A DNA stretch of 64,000 nt, taken from NCBI RefSeq assembly GCF_030160015.1, contig NZ_BSNN01000008.1, forward strand, positions 248,001-312,000. The letters are read 5' to 3'. Under the pieces are notes generated by a model, which saw only the letters and a list, made by a program, of their open reading frames with translations, had not been told where the DNA came from and searched no databases. The DNA comes from Amylibacter marinus (lineage in GTDB: Bacteria > Pseudomonadota > Alphaproteobacteria > Rhodobacterales > Rhodobacteraceae). Positions 36,303 through 45,179 of this stretch are shown piece by piece. The translations under genes and the position numbers were made by a program. Numbering within the stretch: the stretch's first letter is position 1; every line of letters starts with the position of its first letter.

Positions 36303-36356
36303 TATGACTTCTAGCCTTTTCCAAGGAATAATCCTCAACCACTTGGAGAAGACGCT

Positions 36357-37658
36357 ATGTCCCTCAAAAAAACTCTGCTTGCTGCGACCATGGTGGTCTC
36401 GTCAAGCACATTGGCTTTCGCAGAAACAAACATCACATGGTGGCACGCAATGGGCGGTAGCCTAGGTGAAACCGTGAATAAAATCGCGGCTGATTTCAAC
36501 GCAAGCCAAGATAAATATGAAATCACCCCTGTTTTTAAGGGCACCTACGAAGAAACACTTACTGCGGGTATCGCAGCGTTTCGTGCCGGCGAACAACCAA
36601 ATGTTCTACAGGTTTTTGATGCCGGCGCGGCAACAGTAATCGGTGCCCAAGGCGCCACCATTCCTGTTCAAGATTTGCTCAGCCAGAATGGCGTGACCTT
36701 TGATATCAATGACTATATCGCTGGTGTTCGTTACTTCTATGCCGATGCAAATGGCAAAATGATCGGCATGCCGTTCAACTCGTCTACACCGATCATGTAT
36801 TTTAACACCGAAGCCTTGGCCAAGGCGGGCGTTAGCGCCCCGGCAACATGGGAAGAGTTCGCAGAAACAACCGCACCCGCCCTAAAGGCCGCCGGTTACA
36901 TCCCGCTAACGCAGTCTCACCTGCCGTGGATTTTCACCGAGAACTTCTTCTCGCGTCATGACATTCAATTTGCTTCGAATGACAATGGCTACACGGGCAG
37001 TGATACCGAAATCAACATCAACCACCCTGCAATCAAGGCGCATTTCACTGCCCTAAAAGAGTGGAAAGATGCTGGTTTGTTTGAATGGCTGGGCACCAGC
37101 TGGGGCGACAATGCGAAACCCTTCGAAGAAGGCAAGGCCGCGATGTGGCTTGGCTCTTCTGGGTCATTTGGCGGGTTAACCAAAAAGGTTGATTTTGAAT
37201 TCTCAGCCACCATGCTGCCCTATTGGCAGGGTGTAACCGAGACCCCCAAGCAGACCTTTATTGGTGGGGCGGCATTGTTTGCCATGTCTGGCAAATCTGA
37301 TGCGGAAAACAAGGCAACCGCTGAGTTCTTTCGCTATCTAACATCTGCGGATGTGCAATACATGTGGCACCAAGAGACCGGCTATGTGCCGATCACCGAG
37401 GCCGCCTATGAATTAGCAAAGAGCGATGGCCATTATGATGGCGCGCCTGCGGCAGAGGTTGGTATTCAGCAATTGTCTTTGCCAGCTGGCGAATGGACCA
37501 AGGGCTACCGCATGGGGTTCTATGTGCAAATTCGCGATGTGATGAACCGCGAATATGGGCGCATCCTAACCGGTGAAACCACCGTCGAGGATGGCTTCGC
37601 CGCGATTGAAGCCGAGGCAAACAAATTGCTGGCTCGTTTCGCAAAAACCCAAGGCTAA
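36357..37658 (+). CDS. ugpB: Glycerol-3-phosphate-type ABC transporter substrate-binding protein
   Basis: A 433-residue periplasmic binding protein. Residues 1-22 are a signal peptide (cleavage after AFA). The mature start ITWWHAMGGSLGETVNKIAADFN followed by FKGTYEETLTAGIAAFRAGE and QVFDAGAATVIGAQGA is strongly like UgpB, which binds sn-glycerol-3-phosphate and glycerophosphodiesters. The next three genes complete a UgpAEC importer. Because ugp-like proteins can drift to other substrates, the substrate is likely rather than proven. A terminator-like hairpin after the stop (37677-37709) probably keeps expression of ugpB above the rest. Confidence 0.88.
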   Translation: MSLKKTLLAATMVVSSSTLAFAETNITWWHAMGGSLGETVNKIAADFNASQDKYEITPVFKGTYEETLTAGIAAFRAGEQPNVLQVFDAGAATVIGAQGATIPVQDLLSQNGVTFDINDYIAGVRYFYADANGKMIGMPFNSSTPIMYFNTEALAKAGVSAPATWEEFAETTAPALKAAGYIPLTQSHLPWIFTENFFSRHDIQFASNDNGYTGSDTEININHPAIKAHFTALKEWKDAGLFEWLGTSWGDNAKPFEEGKAAMWLGSSGSFGGLTKKVDFEFSATMLPYWQGVTETPKQTFIGGAALFAMSGKSDAENKATAEFFRYLTSADVQYMWHQETGYVPITEAAYELAKSDGHYDGAPAAEVGIQQLSLPAGEWTKGYRMGFYVQIRDVMNREYGRILTGETTVEDGFAAIEAEANKLLARFAKTQG

Positions 37659-37676
37659 TTTCCCCAACAATCCCAA

Positions 37677-37709
37677 GCGGCCCGGGCGTTCTTCCGGGCC
37701 GCATTTTTT
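37677..37709 (+). terminator. Intra-operon stem-loop between ugpB and ugpA
   Basis: GCGGCCCGG pairs with CCGGGCCGC (nine GC-rich pairs, eight-base loop) and is followed by six T residues. It has all the marks of a Rho-independent terminator, so transcription of ugpAEC depends on read-through. Confidence 0.8.
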
Positions 37710-37722
37710 CGGAGTATCTCTT

Positions 37723-38604
37723 TTGAAACGTGCTGCTTTTACCCACCCATGGATGCCGGTATTGTTGCTGATCCCACAGCTGACGATCATCGTCTTCTTC
37801 TTCTACTGGCCCGCTGTCGAGGCCCTTCGCTCTTCTTTTTACCTTCAGGATCCCTTTGGATTTGGGGGCACATTTGTGGGGTTGGAAAACTATTTTACGC
37901 TGTTTCAAAACAAAGAATACCTGCGCATCAGCCTCTTTACCGTTATCTTCACCCTAAGTGTTACGTTCTTCTCTTTGGCATTTGGATTGGTGTTTGCGGT
38001 CAAGGCAGATAAGGTGCTGCGCGGTGCATCCACCTATAAAACCATGCTGATGTGGGTTTATGCCGTGGCGCCGCCCGTTGCGGGCCTGTTAGGGGTTAGC
38101 CTGTTTTACCAAGGTCATGGGCTGATCACGCAAATATTTGCCCTATTCGGATATGAGTTTGTGGTGGGCGTGAATTACAAGGATACCGCATTTGCGATGA
38201 TCGCCGTTTCCATATGGAAACAGGTGCCGATCAATTTCATCTTTTTTCTGTCGGGCTTGCAATCTGTGCCACGCTCTATTCGCGAGGCGGCCATGATCGA
38301 GAATGGCTCTCCCTTCAACCGGTTTTGGACGATCACGTTCCCTCTATTGGCGCCGACTGCTTTTTTCTTACTGATCACCAATATCACCTATTCACTGTTC
38401 GATACCTTTGGAGTGATTGATGTGATGCTGCGCAGCGAGCCGGGCAACAACCCGATGACCCTGACCTACAAGGTCTATGTAGATGGGTTTCGCGGTAATG
38501 AATTGGGCGGTTCTTCCGCGCAATCGGTGATCTTGATGGTGCTGGTTCTGGCGCTAACTGTTTTTCAATTCCGGCTGATTGAGCGCCGGATTCATTATAC
38601 CTGA
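37723..38604 (+). CDS. ugpA: Glycerol-3-phosphate-type ABC transporter permease UgpA
   Basis: A 293-residue inner-membrane permease with six helices. The first is at about residues 10-32, and the EAA loop reads SIREAAMIENGSPFNRFWTITFPLLAPTAFFL. The start is TTG 37723 with GGAG eight bases upstream; the frame is open further upstream but that part overlaps ugpB and the terminator hairpin. It pairs with UgpE as the heterodimeric channel. The stop is eight bases from the ugpE start. Confidence 0.88.
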   Translation: MKRAAFTHPWMPVLLLIPQLTIIVFFFYWPAVEALRSSFYLQDPFGFGGTFVGLENYFTLFQNKEYLRISLFTVIFTLSVTFFSLAFGLVFAVKADKVLRGASTYKTMLMWVYAVAPPVAGLLGVSLFYQGHGLITQIFALFGYEFVVGVNYKDTAFAMIAVSIWKQVPINFIFFLSGLQSVPRSIREAAMIENGSPFNRFWTITFPLLAPTAFFLLITNITYSLFDTFGVIDVMLRSEPGNNPMTLTYKVYVDGFRGNELGGSSAQSVILMVLVLALTVFQFRLIERRIHYT

Positions 38605-38611
38605 GGCCGCT

Positions 38612-39517
38612 ATGAAGTCTTCTGTTACATCCGCCACCAATCTCCCCAAGATCAACCGCAGGCGGCGCTTGGTTAAATGGGAAACGGTTATCGACCATTC
38701 GGTACTCATCCTTGGGTCTGCTCTTATGCTGTTCCCAGTTTTGCTGACGATCATGACCTCTAGCTATGACAAGCTGGCCTTTGCTAAGAATGGTCTACAG
38801 TTCGGCTGGAGCGACAAATTCATCGAGAATTATAACAAAGCCTTGTTCGAGCCTAGCGGATTTAGCGGCACCATCGATGGCATGACCATGCTATCAAACT
38901 CGCTGATCTTGGGTTTGGGGTTTGCCGTGGGCAAAATCGTAATTTCTATGATGGCGGCCTATGCGATTGTGTACTTTCGGTTTCGCTTTGCGACATTCAG
39001 CTTTTGGATCATCTTCACGACCCTGTTGTTGCCACTAGAGGTGCGTATCCTCCCCTCCTATGAGGTGATCCAGAGCTTTGGCCTGACCAATACCTACACG
39101 GGCCTGATTGTGCCGTTGATTGCATCGGCCACGGGCACGTTCTTCTTTCGTCAGTTTTTCAGATCTGTGCCAGAAGAGCTGGTAGAGGCGGCGCGCATTG
39201 ATGGCGCGGGCCCTGTAAAATTCTTTATCGATATTCTGGTGCCCCTGTCCAAGACCATGATTGCAGCCATGTTCATCATCATGTTCGTCTTTGGGTGGAA
39301 CCAATATTTGTGGCCTACATTGATCACCACCGAAGAGGGGATGTTCACCTTGGTGCGGGGCATCAAAAACATCATCCAGTCCTTTACCGACAGCAATGCG
39401 ATACCGGAATACGGGGTGGGAATGGCGCTGACCATCATCACCATGTTGCCCCCTGTATTGATCGTAGTCTTCTTCCAGTCTTGGTTCGTCAAAGGGCTGA
39501 CCGAGTCTGACAAATAG
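38612..39517 (+). CDS. ugpE: Glycerol-3-phosphate-type ABC transporter permease UgpE
   Basis: A 301-residue second permease with six helices. The EAA loop is VPEELVEAARIDGAGPVKFFIDILVPLSKTM, typical of the carbohydrate-uptake-1 family. An N-terminal basic stretch (NRRRRLVKW) precedes helix 1 at about residues 32-52. The ATG at 38612 follows GAGG; an upstream TTG at 38579 would overlap ugpA. It is spaced 21 bases from ugpC. Confidence 0.88.
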   Translation: MKSSVTSATNLPKINRRRRLVKWETVIDHSVLILGSALMLFPVLLTIMTSSYDKLAFAKNGLQFGWSDKFIENYNKALFEPSGFSGTIDGMTMLSNSLILGLGFAVGKIVISMMAAYAIVYFRFRFATFSFWIIFTTLLLPLEVRILPSYEVIQSFGLTNTYTGLIVPLIASATGTFFFRQFFRSVPEELVEAARIDGAGPVKFFIDILVPLSKTMIAAMFIIMFVFGWNQYLWPTLITTEEGMFTLVRGIKNIIQSFTDSNAIPEYGVGMALTIITMLPPVLIVVFFQSWFVKGLTESDK

Positions 39518-39538
39518 TCTTAATTAGAAAGTAAACTT

Positions 39539-40606
39539 ATGGCACATGTATCGCTGAAAGCGCTCGAGAAAATATATCCAAACGGATATCACGCCGTGCA
39601 TGGCACCGATTTAGAAATTCAGGATGGAGAGTTCATCGTGCTGGTTGGCCCATCGGGCTGTGGTAAATCCACGCTGCTACGCATGATTGCTGGCCTAGAG
39701 GATATCACATCGGGGGATTTGGAAATCGGGGATCGCTGGGTCAATGATTTGGATCCTGCGGATCGCGATATTGCGATGGTTTTTCAAAACTATGCGCTTT
39801 ATCCCCATATGACCGTCTATAACAACATGGCCTATGGCCTGCGCAATCGTAAAATCAGCAAAGAAGACATAGATGCGGCGGTGCGCGGGGCGGCGGATAT
39901 GCTGAACCTAAACGACTATCTAGACCGCAGGCCAAGCCAGCTGTCTGGTGGTCAACGTCAGCGTGTTGCTATGGGGCGGGCAATTGTGCGCGAGCCTGCG
40001 CTGTTCTTATTCGACGAGCCGCTGTCGAATTTGGATGCAAAACTGCGCAATCAGATGCGCATCGAAATTCGAAACTTGCAGAAAAAGCTGGGCACCACAT
40101 CTGTATATGTAACCCATGATCAGGTCGAGGCGATGACCATGGCCGACAGGATTGTTGTGCTGAACGCGGGGCAGATCGAGCAGATCGGTACACCGGCTGA
40201 GATCTATCACCAACCTGCTAGCGTTTTTGTCGCCAGCTTTATGGGCGCGCCCCCCATGAATATGCTAGAGGCCACCCTAAATGGCGCAGGCGCGATCGAG
40301 GTTGCCGGTCTTGGGGCCATCGGCGCGCTGAATTCCACCCCCTATTCAGGGCCAGTCAAGGTGGGTATTCGCCCCGAGAAGGTCAAGCTAAGCAACAGGC
40401 AGGAGGGCGATAACCAGCCCTTCATTCATGAATTCACCGAAGAGTTGGGGGCCGCACGTCTGGTGCATGGCCGCTTGGGCGATATGCCCTTTGTGGTGAA
40501 CCTGCACCAAGAAGACATGATCCCAGAAGGCGCGTTATTTGCATCCCTGCCGGTGGAAACATTGCATGTTTTTGAGGCCGATACCGGCAAAAGGGTTGCG
40601 GTATGA
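39539..40606 (+). CDS. ugpC: Glycerol-3-phosphate-type ABC transporter ATP-binding protein UgpC
   Basis: A 355-residue ABC ATPase of the MalK/UgpC type. Walker A is [17 protein letters not shown] near residue 37, the signature is [16 protein letters not shown] near 134, and Walker B plus D-loop is [16 protein letters not shown]. The C-terminal TOBE-type regulatory domain starts near residue 240 and contains [10 protein letters not shown]. UgpC and MalK ATPases can be exchanged in E. coli, so the ATPase alone does not define the substrate. The stop overlaps the next ATG by four bases. Confidence 0.9.
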   Translation: MAHVSLKALEKIYPNGYHAVHGTDLEIQDGEFIVLVGPSGCGKSTLLRMIAGLEDITSGDLEIGDRWVNDLDPADRDIAMVFQNYALYPHMTVYNNMAYGLRNRKISKEDIDAAVRGAADMLNLNDYLDRRPSQLSGGQRQRVAMGRAIVREPALFLFDEPLSNLDAKLRNQMRIEIRNLQKKLGTTSVYVTHDQVEAMTMADRIVVLNAGQIEQIGTPAEIYHQPASVFVASFMGAPPMNMLEATLNGAGAIEVAGLGAIGALNSTPYSGPVKVGIRPEKVKLSNRQEGDNQPFIHEFTEELGAARLVHGRLGDMPFVVNLHQEDMIPEGALFASLPVETLHVFEADTGKRVAV

Positions 40607-41610
40607 GGCTTTACACCCAGGCTCTCTGTCAGACGCTACCTGCCGTTTCCTCGGAATTAACCGATAGAATTCTGGCCGCACCGCGCACCCCGCAGGCGCA
40701 TCGCGCATTGATGGCACAACTAGAGGCTCTGCATAAAATCGAGGTGAAATGGGAGGGCAGCGTATCTGCGCCTCTACCACACGAGGTAACAATTGCTGCA
40801 TGGAACCTAGAGCGCTGTCTAGATCCGATCGCATCGGCCCATACCTTAGCGGCGCATGCCCCAGACATTGTTTTGCTATCAGAAATGGATTGCGGCATGG
40901 CCCGCACCCACCAAGCCCATACCACCCAGATTTTGGCCCAGAGCATGGGCATGGGCTATGCCTATGGTGTAGAGTTTCACGAGCTGGGTTTAGGCAGTGG
41001 CCCCGAGTTAGAGCGTGTGGTTGATGATCACAATCAGTCCGGCTGGCATGGTAATGCGATTTTGTCAAAAACACCCCCCAAGCAGATATTCCAAATTCGG
41101 CTGGATGATCACGGGCATTGGTTTTGCGGTGCGCAGGGGGTGGATGATGCGCAGCCCAGAATTGGCGGGCGCGTTGCAATCGCGGCCATATTCCCCACGA
41201 CACAGGGCTATGTTTGTGCGGTTTCCACACATCTGGAAAGTGCTGGAAATATCGGCATCCGCCAGTCGCAGGTGGATCGAATTATTGCCGCGGTGGATGA
41301 TTTTGCCCCGGGCCTACCGGTGGTGATCGGGGGCGATCTGAACACAGGCAACAACCTTGCCAGCAATGATTGGCGCGACGAAACCCTCTTTGCCGCCGCC
41401 GAGCGCCAGGGTTTTTCCTTTGAGAATAATGCCGGTGGTGTAACCACACGGCCCAGCCGCCTGACGCGGTTTCCGGATCGGGCGATGAAGCTGGATTGGT
41501 TTTTCCACCGCGATTGTAAAGGTTTGGACTGCGAAATCGTTGCAGCGCTAGATACCAGCGGTGTTCCCCTCTCTGATCACGAGATGATTTTGGGGCGGTT
41601 TTCCCTATAG
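40603..41610 (+). CDS. Endonuclease/exonuclease/phosphatase-family hydrolase
   Basis: A 335-residue enzyme with the EEP (DNase I-like) fold: AAWNLERCL (metal-binding Glu, near residue 68), [37 protein letters not shown] and [10 protein letters not shown] (catalytic Asp-His). There is no signal peptide. It is the fifth gene of the ugp operon, overlapping ugpC by four bases. In E. coli the fifth gene is ugpQ, a glycerophosphodiesterase of a different fold, so this protein may do the same job on imported glycerophosphodiesters. That is inference from position; family members also cut nucleic acids or phosphoinositides. Confidence 0.82.
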   Translation: MRLYTQALCQTLPAVSSELTDRILAAPRTPQAHRALMAQLEALHKIEVKWEGSVSAPLPHEVTIAAWNLERCLDPIASAHTLAAHAPDIVLLSEMDCGMARTHQAHTTQILAQSMGMGYAYGVEFHELGLGSGPELERVVDDHNQSGWHGNAILSKTPPKQIFQIRLDDHGHWFCGAQGVDDAQPRIGGRVAIAAIFPTTQGYVCAVSTHLESAGNIGIRQSQVDRIIAAVDDFAPGLPVVIGGDLNTGNNLASNDWRDETLFAAAERQGFSFENNAGGVTTRPSRLTRFPDRAMKLDWFFHRDCKGLDCEIVAALDTSGVPLSDHEMILGRFSL

Positions 41611-41658
41611 CGACATTCCAACGCGTCTGTCACCAGCAAATGGGCCGGCGCGCAGACG

Positions 41659-43359
41659 CTAGCTAAAGAAAATCACCAGTAGCGCCAGCCCCAGCAGGGC
41701 CGCGATGGACATCACCATCGCACCGGCAGGCCAGCTGGCGGCGCGCGAGCCATCGGGGCCGTGGCTGTGGTGCAGGCGGTGCACCAGACGCGCGGCGCTG
41801 CGGTTTATCATCCCTGTAACCCCTCGAAACAGTGCCGCCACCACGAAGGCCAGATAGCGCATAACGCTGGGCGTGAATTTGCGATAAATCACATCGCTGT
41901 CCATATTCACCGCACGGATTTCTGGCGGATGCAAACCAGCGCGGAAAATCACCGCAAAGGCCAGTAGCGCAAAGAACAACAGCTGTAGCTGTGCCACCAC
42001 GTGATCCATTGTATAGGGATGATAGTCCAAATCATAAGGCAAGAGCGCGTATAGCGGATCTGGATAGACCCCAATGGCGATGCACAAGAATGCCGTGATC
42101 CCCATGGCCCAGAGCATGTGACGTGGTGCCTCTTTGGGGCGCATACCGCTATCATGGGCAAAGAAGGTGAAGAAGGGGATTTTAATCCCCGAGTGTGACA
42201 GAACACCTGCGGAGGCAAAGACCAAGCACAACCAGATGATCAATTTGTGTTCCTCGGCCACTGCGGTCAAAGTAAGGGATTTGGTAACAAAGCCCGAGAA
42301 CAGCGGGAAGGCCGAAATAGAGGCCGCGCCGATAAGACAGAAAACAGCTGTAAGCGGCATGGTGCGGTATAGACCGCCCAGTTCTGATGCCTTGGATGTA
42401 CCAGTTCGGAACATCACGGCCCCCACAGACATAAACAGTAATGCCTTGTAAAGAATATGTGCAAAGGCGTGGCTGGCTGTGCCGTTTAGGGCCATCTCTG
42501 TACCGATCCCTACACCCACAACCATAAAGCCCAGCTGGTTGTTCAGAGAATAGGCCAGCACGCGGCGCAAATCATTTTCAATTTCGGCAAAGAAAATCGG
42601 GAACAGTGTCATAACCGTACCGATATAGATCAAAATCTCGGTACCTGCGAAACCACGTGCCAGCGCATAGACCGCCAATTTGGTGGTGAAGGCCGATAGG
42701 ATAACCGTGCCGGTGATTGTGGCGGCGGGGTAGCTGTCTTGTAGCCAGTTATGGAGTAATGGAAACGCGCATTTCATCCCAAAGCTGATGAATATCAGCC
42801 ATGTGCCCAGCGAGGCCAGCTCCATTTTATCAAAGGTGATGGTGCCTGTTTCGGCGAAGAACACCGCAACACCGGCGATTAAGATAACCCCTGATGCGAT
42901 TTGAATGATCAGATAGCGCATGCCCGTGGCATAGGCCCCCGCAGTACCGCGCGCCCAAATCAAGAAAACCGAAGCAATGGCCGTCCCTTCCCAATAGAAA
43001 AACAGGGTGATCATATCGCCTGCTTGGGCTGCACCAATGGCAGAGCCGGCATAGGCCAATGCCGCCACCTGTTGCAGGCTGTCACGCAGGTGCCATGCGA
43101 ACAGATTGCCCAAAAATGCCGCCAAACAGAAAATCAGCACGAAGATACGTGATAATTTATCAAGGCGCATGAATTCCAATTCGAACCCAAAAAACGGGAT
43201 CTGGGCGAAATTGCCAAGCCCTGTGTTCCAGACCAATACGGCCGATAGGATCGGCGTGCCCAGCATCACAATATTTCGCGCCAGCCCCTTGGGCAGGATC
43301 AGGATCAATGCGGCCGCGGCAAAGAAGATAAAGGCGGTGGGGATGGCTTCAATCATCAT
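41659..43359 (-). CDS. Mrp-type antiporter, third ND-like (NuoL/M/N-type) subunit
   Basis: A 566-residue protein with about 14 membrane helices. It has the proton-channel signatures of the complex I/Mrp antiporter family: LFFYWEGTAIASVFL (conserved Glu), GMKCAFPLLHNWLQDSYPAA (conserved Lys) and FAHILYKALLFMSVGAVMF. A histidine-rich loop (HRLHHSHG) near residue 530 precedes a last helix. It is the last gene of the leftward Mrp operon and overlaps the small membrane protein gene by 11 bases. It probably replaces the N-terminal ND5-like half of MrpA, which is otherwise missing; this is inference. It is not a complex I subunit, as no nuo genes are present. Confidence 0.83.
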   Translation of the reverse strand: MMIEAIPTAFIFFAAAALILILPKGLARNIVMLGTPILSAVLVWNTGLGNFAQIPFFGFELEFMRLDKLSRIFVLIFCLAAFLGNLFAWHLRDSLQQVAALAYAGSAIGAAQAGDMITLFFYWEGTAIASVFLIWARGTAGAYATGMRYLIIQIASGVILIAGVAVFFAETGTITFDKMELASLGTWLIFISFGMKCAFPLLHNWLQDSYPAATITGTVILSAFTTKLAVYALARGFAGTEILIYIGTVMTLFPIFFAEIENDLRRVLAYSLNNQLGFMVVGVGIGTEMALNGTASHAFAHILYKALLFMSVGAVMFRTGTSKASELGGLYRTMPLTAVFCLIGAASISAFPLFSGFVTKSLTLTAVAEEHKLIIWLCLVFASAGVLSHSGIKIPFFTFFAHDSGMRPKEAPRHMLWAMGITAFLCIAIGVYPDPLYALLPYDLDYHPYTMDHVVAQLQLLFFALLAFAVIFRAGLHPPEIRAVNMDSDVIYRKFTPSVMRYLAFVVAALFRGVTGMINRSAARLVHRLHHSHGPDGSRAASWPAGAMVMSIAALLGLALLVIFFS

Positions 43360-43711
43360 TGTGGTTCAGCCTTTGTAATTGGTCTTCGGGATAGTCTTCG
43401 CAATCGATAGCCTTGTCGCCATAAAAATCCTCGCGCCGCTTGACAAGAATGCGCAAAAACGTTGCCGCAAAAATCAGCGCCGAGAACATCACAAACCCAT
43501 AAATGGCATAAAAGCCGCGCGCCTCTTCCATGTGGAAATGACCGTGCATATGAAACGTCCAGCTGAGGCCAAAGCACACGACACAGATCGCACAGAGCAC
43601 ATAGAAAATCTTGGTGTCATTGCCGGGGCGGTCAACCCAGCCTAGCATACGCCCCAGTTTGGGGTAATCCTCGGGGTTATCCTCGGGGGTATCATGGGGA
43701 TTATTGTGCAT
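43349..43711 (-). CDS. Small two-helix membrane protein of the Mrp operon
   Basis: A 120-residue protein with a polar N-terminus (many Asp, Glu, Pro), two membrane helices at about 38-58 and 70-92, and an acidic C-terminus. A histidine cluster (HMHGHFHMEEA) connects the helices. I do not recognise a family. ATG 43711 has a near-perfect AGGAGG site and starts inside the last codons of the upstream gene; a longer frame to 43765 is unlikely. Its place between two ND-like subunits, overlapping both, argues for an accessory subunit of the antiporter complex. Confidence 0.7.
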   Translation of the reverse strand: MHNNPHDTPEDNPEDYPKLGRMLGWVDRPGNDTKIFYVLCAICVVCFGLSWTFHMHGHFHMEEARGFYAIYGFVMFSALIFAATFLRILVKRREDFYGDKAIDCEDYPEDQLQRLNHNDD

Positions 43712-45179
43712 CGTAACCTCCTGTGGTGACGATTGGGGCCAAGAAATCCTGCAAAACGCCCGCATAAAAGAACAAGATCACACAGCCTGCAGCCGTAAGT
43801 GCAGGGGGCAACCAAACCAACAGAGGGGCCTCGCCGTATGTGTTAGGCTGGCCCTCGGGCGCGGGTAGGAAAAACGCCCGTGCGACGATCGGGATCAGGT
43901 AGGCAACATTTAGCAATGAGGAGAGTGCCAGCACAGCAATGATTATAATATACCCGCTGTCCAACGCACCGATCATTAGCAGAAATTTCGGCCATGAACC
44001 GCCCAAGGGCGGCAGGCCGATGATAGAAAGTGCGCCAATTAGGAACGCAATAAAGGTGATCGGCATGGCGCGCCCTAGGCCCACCATGTCTGATATTTCG
44101 GTTTTATGATAGCGCACATAGATCGCACCTGCACACATGAACAGGGTGATCTTACCCATGGCGTGCATGGCGATATGCAGGCCGCCCCCCAGCGCACCTG
44201 CCGAGCTGGCCAGCGCCATGCCCAATGTGATGTAGGACAGTTGCGAGATCGTTGAATATGCCAGACGCTTTTTCAAATTATCCTGATACATCGCCACAAC
44301 GGATGCTGCGATAATCGAATAAGCCGCCAGCCACATAAGCCATTCCGAGGCACCCGTTTGGGCAAGAAAATCAATACCAAATATGTAAACCCCGACCTTA
44401 AGCATGGTGAACACGCCTGCTTTTACGACCGCCACGGCGTGCAACAGCGCCGATACAGGTGTGGGGGCGACCATCGCCGCCGGAAGCCATTTGTGAAATG
44501 GCATCAGAGCGGCCTTGCCAATACCAAAGGCATATAGCCCCAGCAGAACCGGCACGACCCAGCCGGTGGCCTTGCCCGCAAGGATACCACCTTGGGTGAA
44601 ATCCAATGTACCGGTCAGGACGAATGTCCAGATCACCGCTGTTAGTTGCAGGGCAATTGATGTGCCGATCAGAATGGCCAGATAGGTGCGCGCACCGCGG
44701 ATCGCCTCAGGCGTGCCTTTGTGTGCCACCAAGGGATATGTAGAGACCGTTAGGATTTCATAGAACAGAAATAGCGTGAACATGTTGGACGAGAACGCGA
44801 TGCCCATCACCGAAGAAATCGCCACTGCAAAACATGCAAAAAACCGCGCGTGGTGCTTCTCGTTATTCCCGCGCATATACCCCACGCCATAAATATGGGT
44901 TAGAATCCACAGGCCAGATGCCACGATGGCAAACAATAAGCCCAGCGGTTCGACGTTGAAGGCGATATCGATTCCAGGAAAAACCGTTAGCAGAGTAACG
45001 GCCTCGGTTGTGCCATTGCCCACATTGCACAGGATCACCAGCACAAAGCCAAAGGTCCCAAGGGCCGATGCAAAGGTTAGCCCATCACGCAGGTTCTCGC
45101 GGTGGGCGAAGGCCATATTTCCGCCCAAGGCAACCAAGGGCATCAGCATCGCGGCAAAAATTGCGGTGGTCGTATCCAT
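43701..45179 (-). CDS. Mrp-type antiporter, second ND-like subunit (MnhD-like)
   Basis: A 492-residue protein with 14 predicted helices. The conserved glutamate motif is LFLFYEILTVSTYPLV near residue 130, the lysine motif is GIGKAALMPFHKWLPAAMVAPTPVSALLHAVAVVKAG near 215, and MHAMGKITLFMCAGA near 325 is the third ion-path segment. It belongs to the NuoM/N-MrpD family of proton-translocating subunits. The ATG overlaps the stop of the upstream MrpD-like gene by one base, and the 3' end overlaps the small protein gene. Confidence 0.85.
   Translation of the reverse strand: MDTTTAIFAAMLMPLVALGGNMAFAHRENLRDGLTFASALGTFGFVLVILCNVGNGTTEAVTLLTVFPGIDIAFNVEPLGLLFAIVASGLWILTHIYGVGYMRGNNEKHHARFFACFAVAISSVMGIAFSSNMFTLFLFYEILTVSTYPLVAHKGTPEAIRGARTYLAILIGTSIALQLTAVIWTFVLTGTLDFTQGGILAGKATGWVVPVLLGLYAFGIGKAALMPFHKWLPAAMVAPTPVSALLHAVAVVKAGVFTMLKVGVYIFGIDFLAQTGASEWLMWLAAYSIIAASVVAMYQDNLKKRLAYSTISQLSYITLGMALASSAGALGGGLHIAMHAMGKITLFMCAGAIYVRYHKTEISDMVGLGRAMPITFIAFLIGALSIIGLPPLGGSWPKFLLMIGALDSGYIIIIAVLALSSLLNVAYLIPIVARAFFLPAPEGQPNTYGEAPLLVWLPPALTAAGCVILFFYAGVLQDFLAPIVTTGGYDAQ

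Noticed and set aside
36150-36338. 62-codon minus-strand ORF in the ugpB upstream region
   Set aside because: No ribosome-binding site before any of its starts, no recognisable features, and it covers the probable ugpB promoter and operator region.
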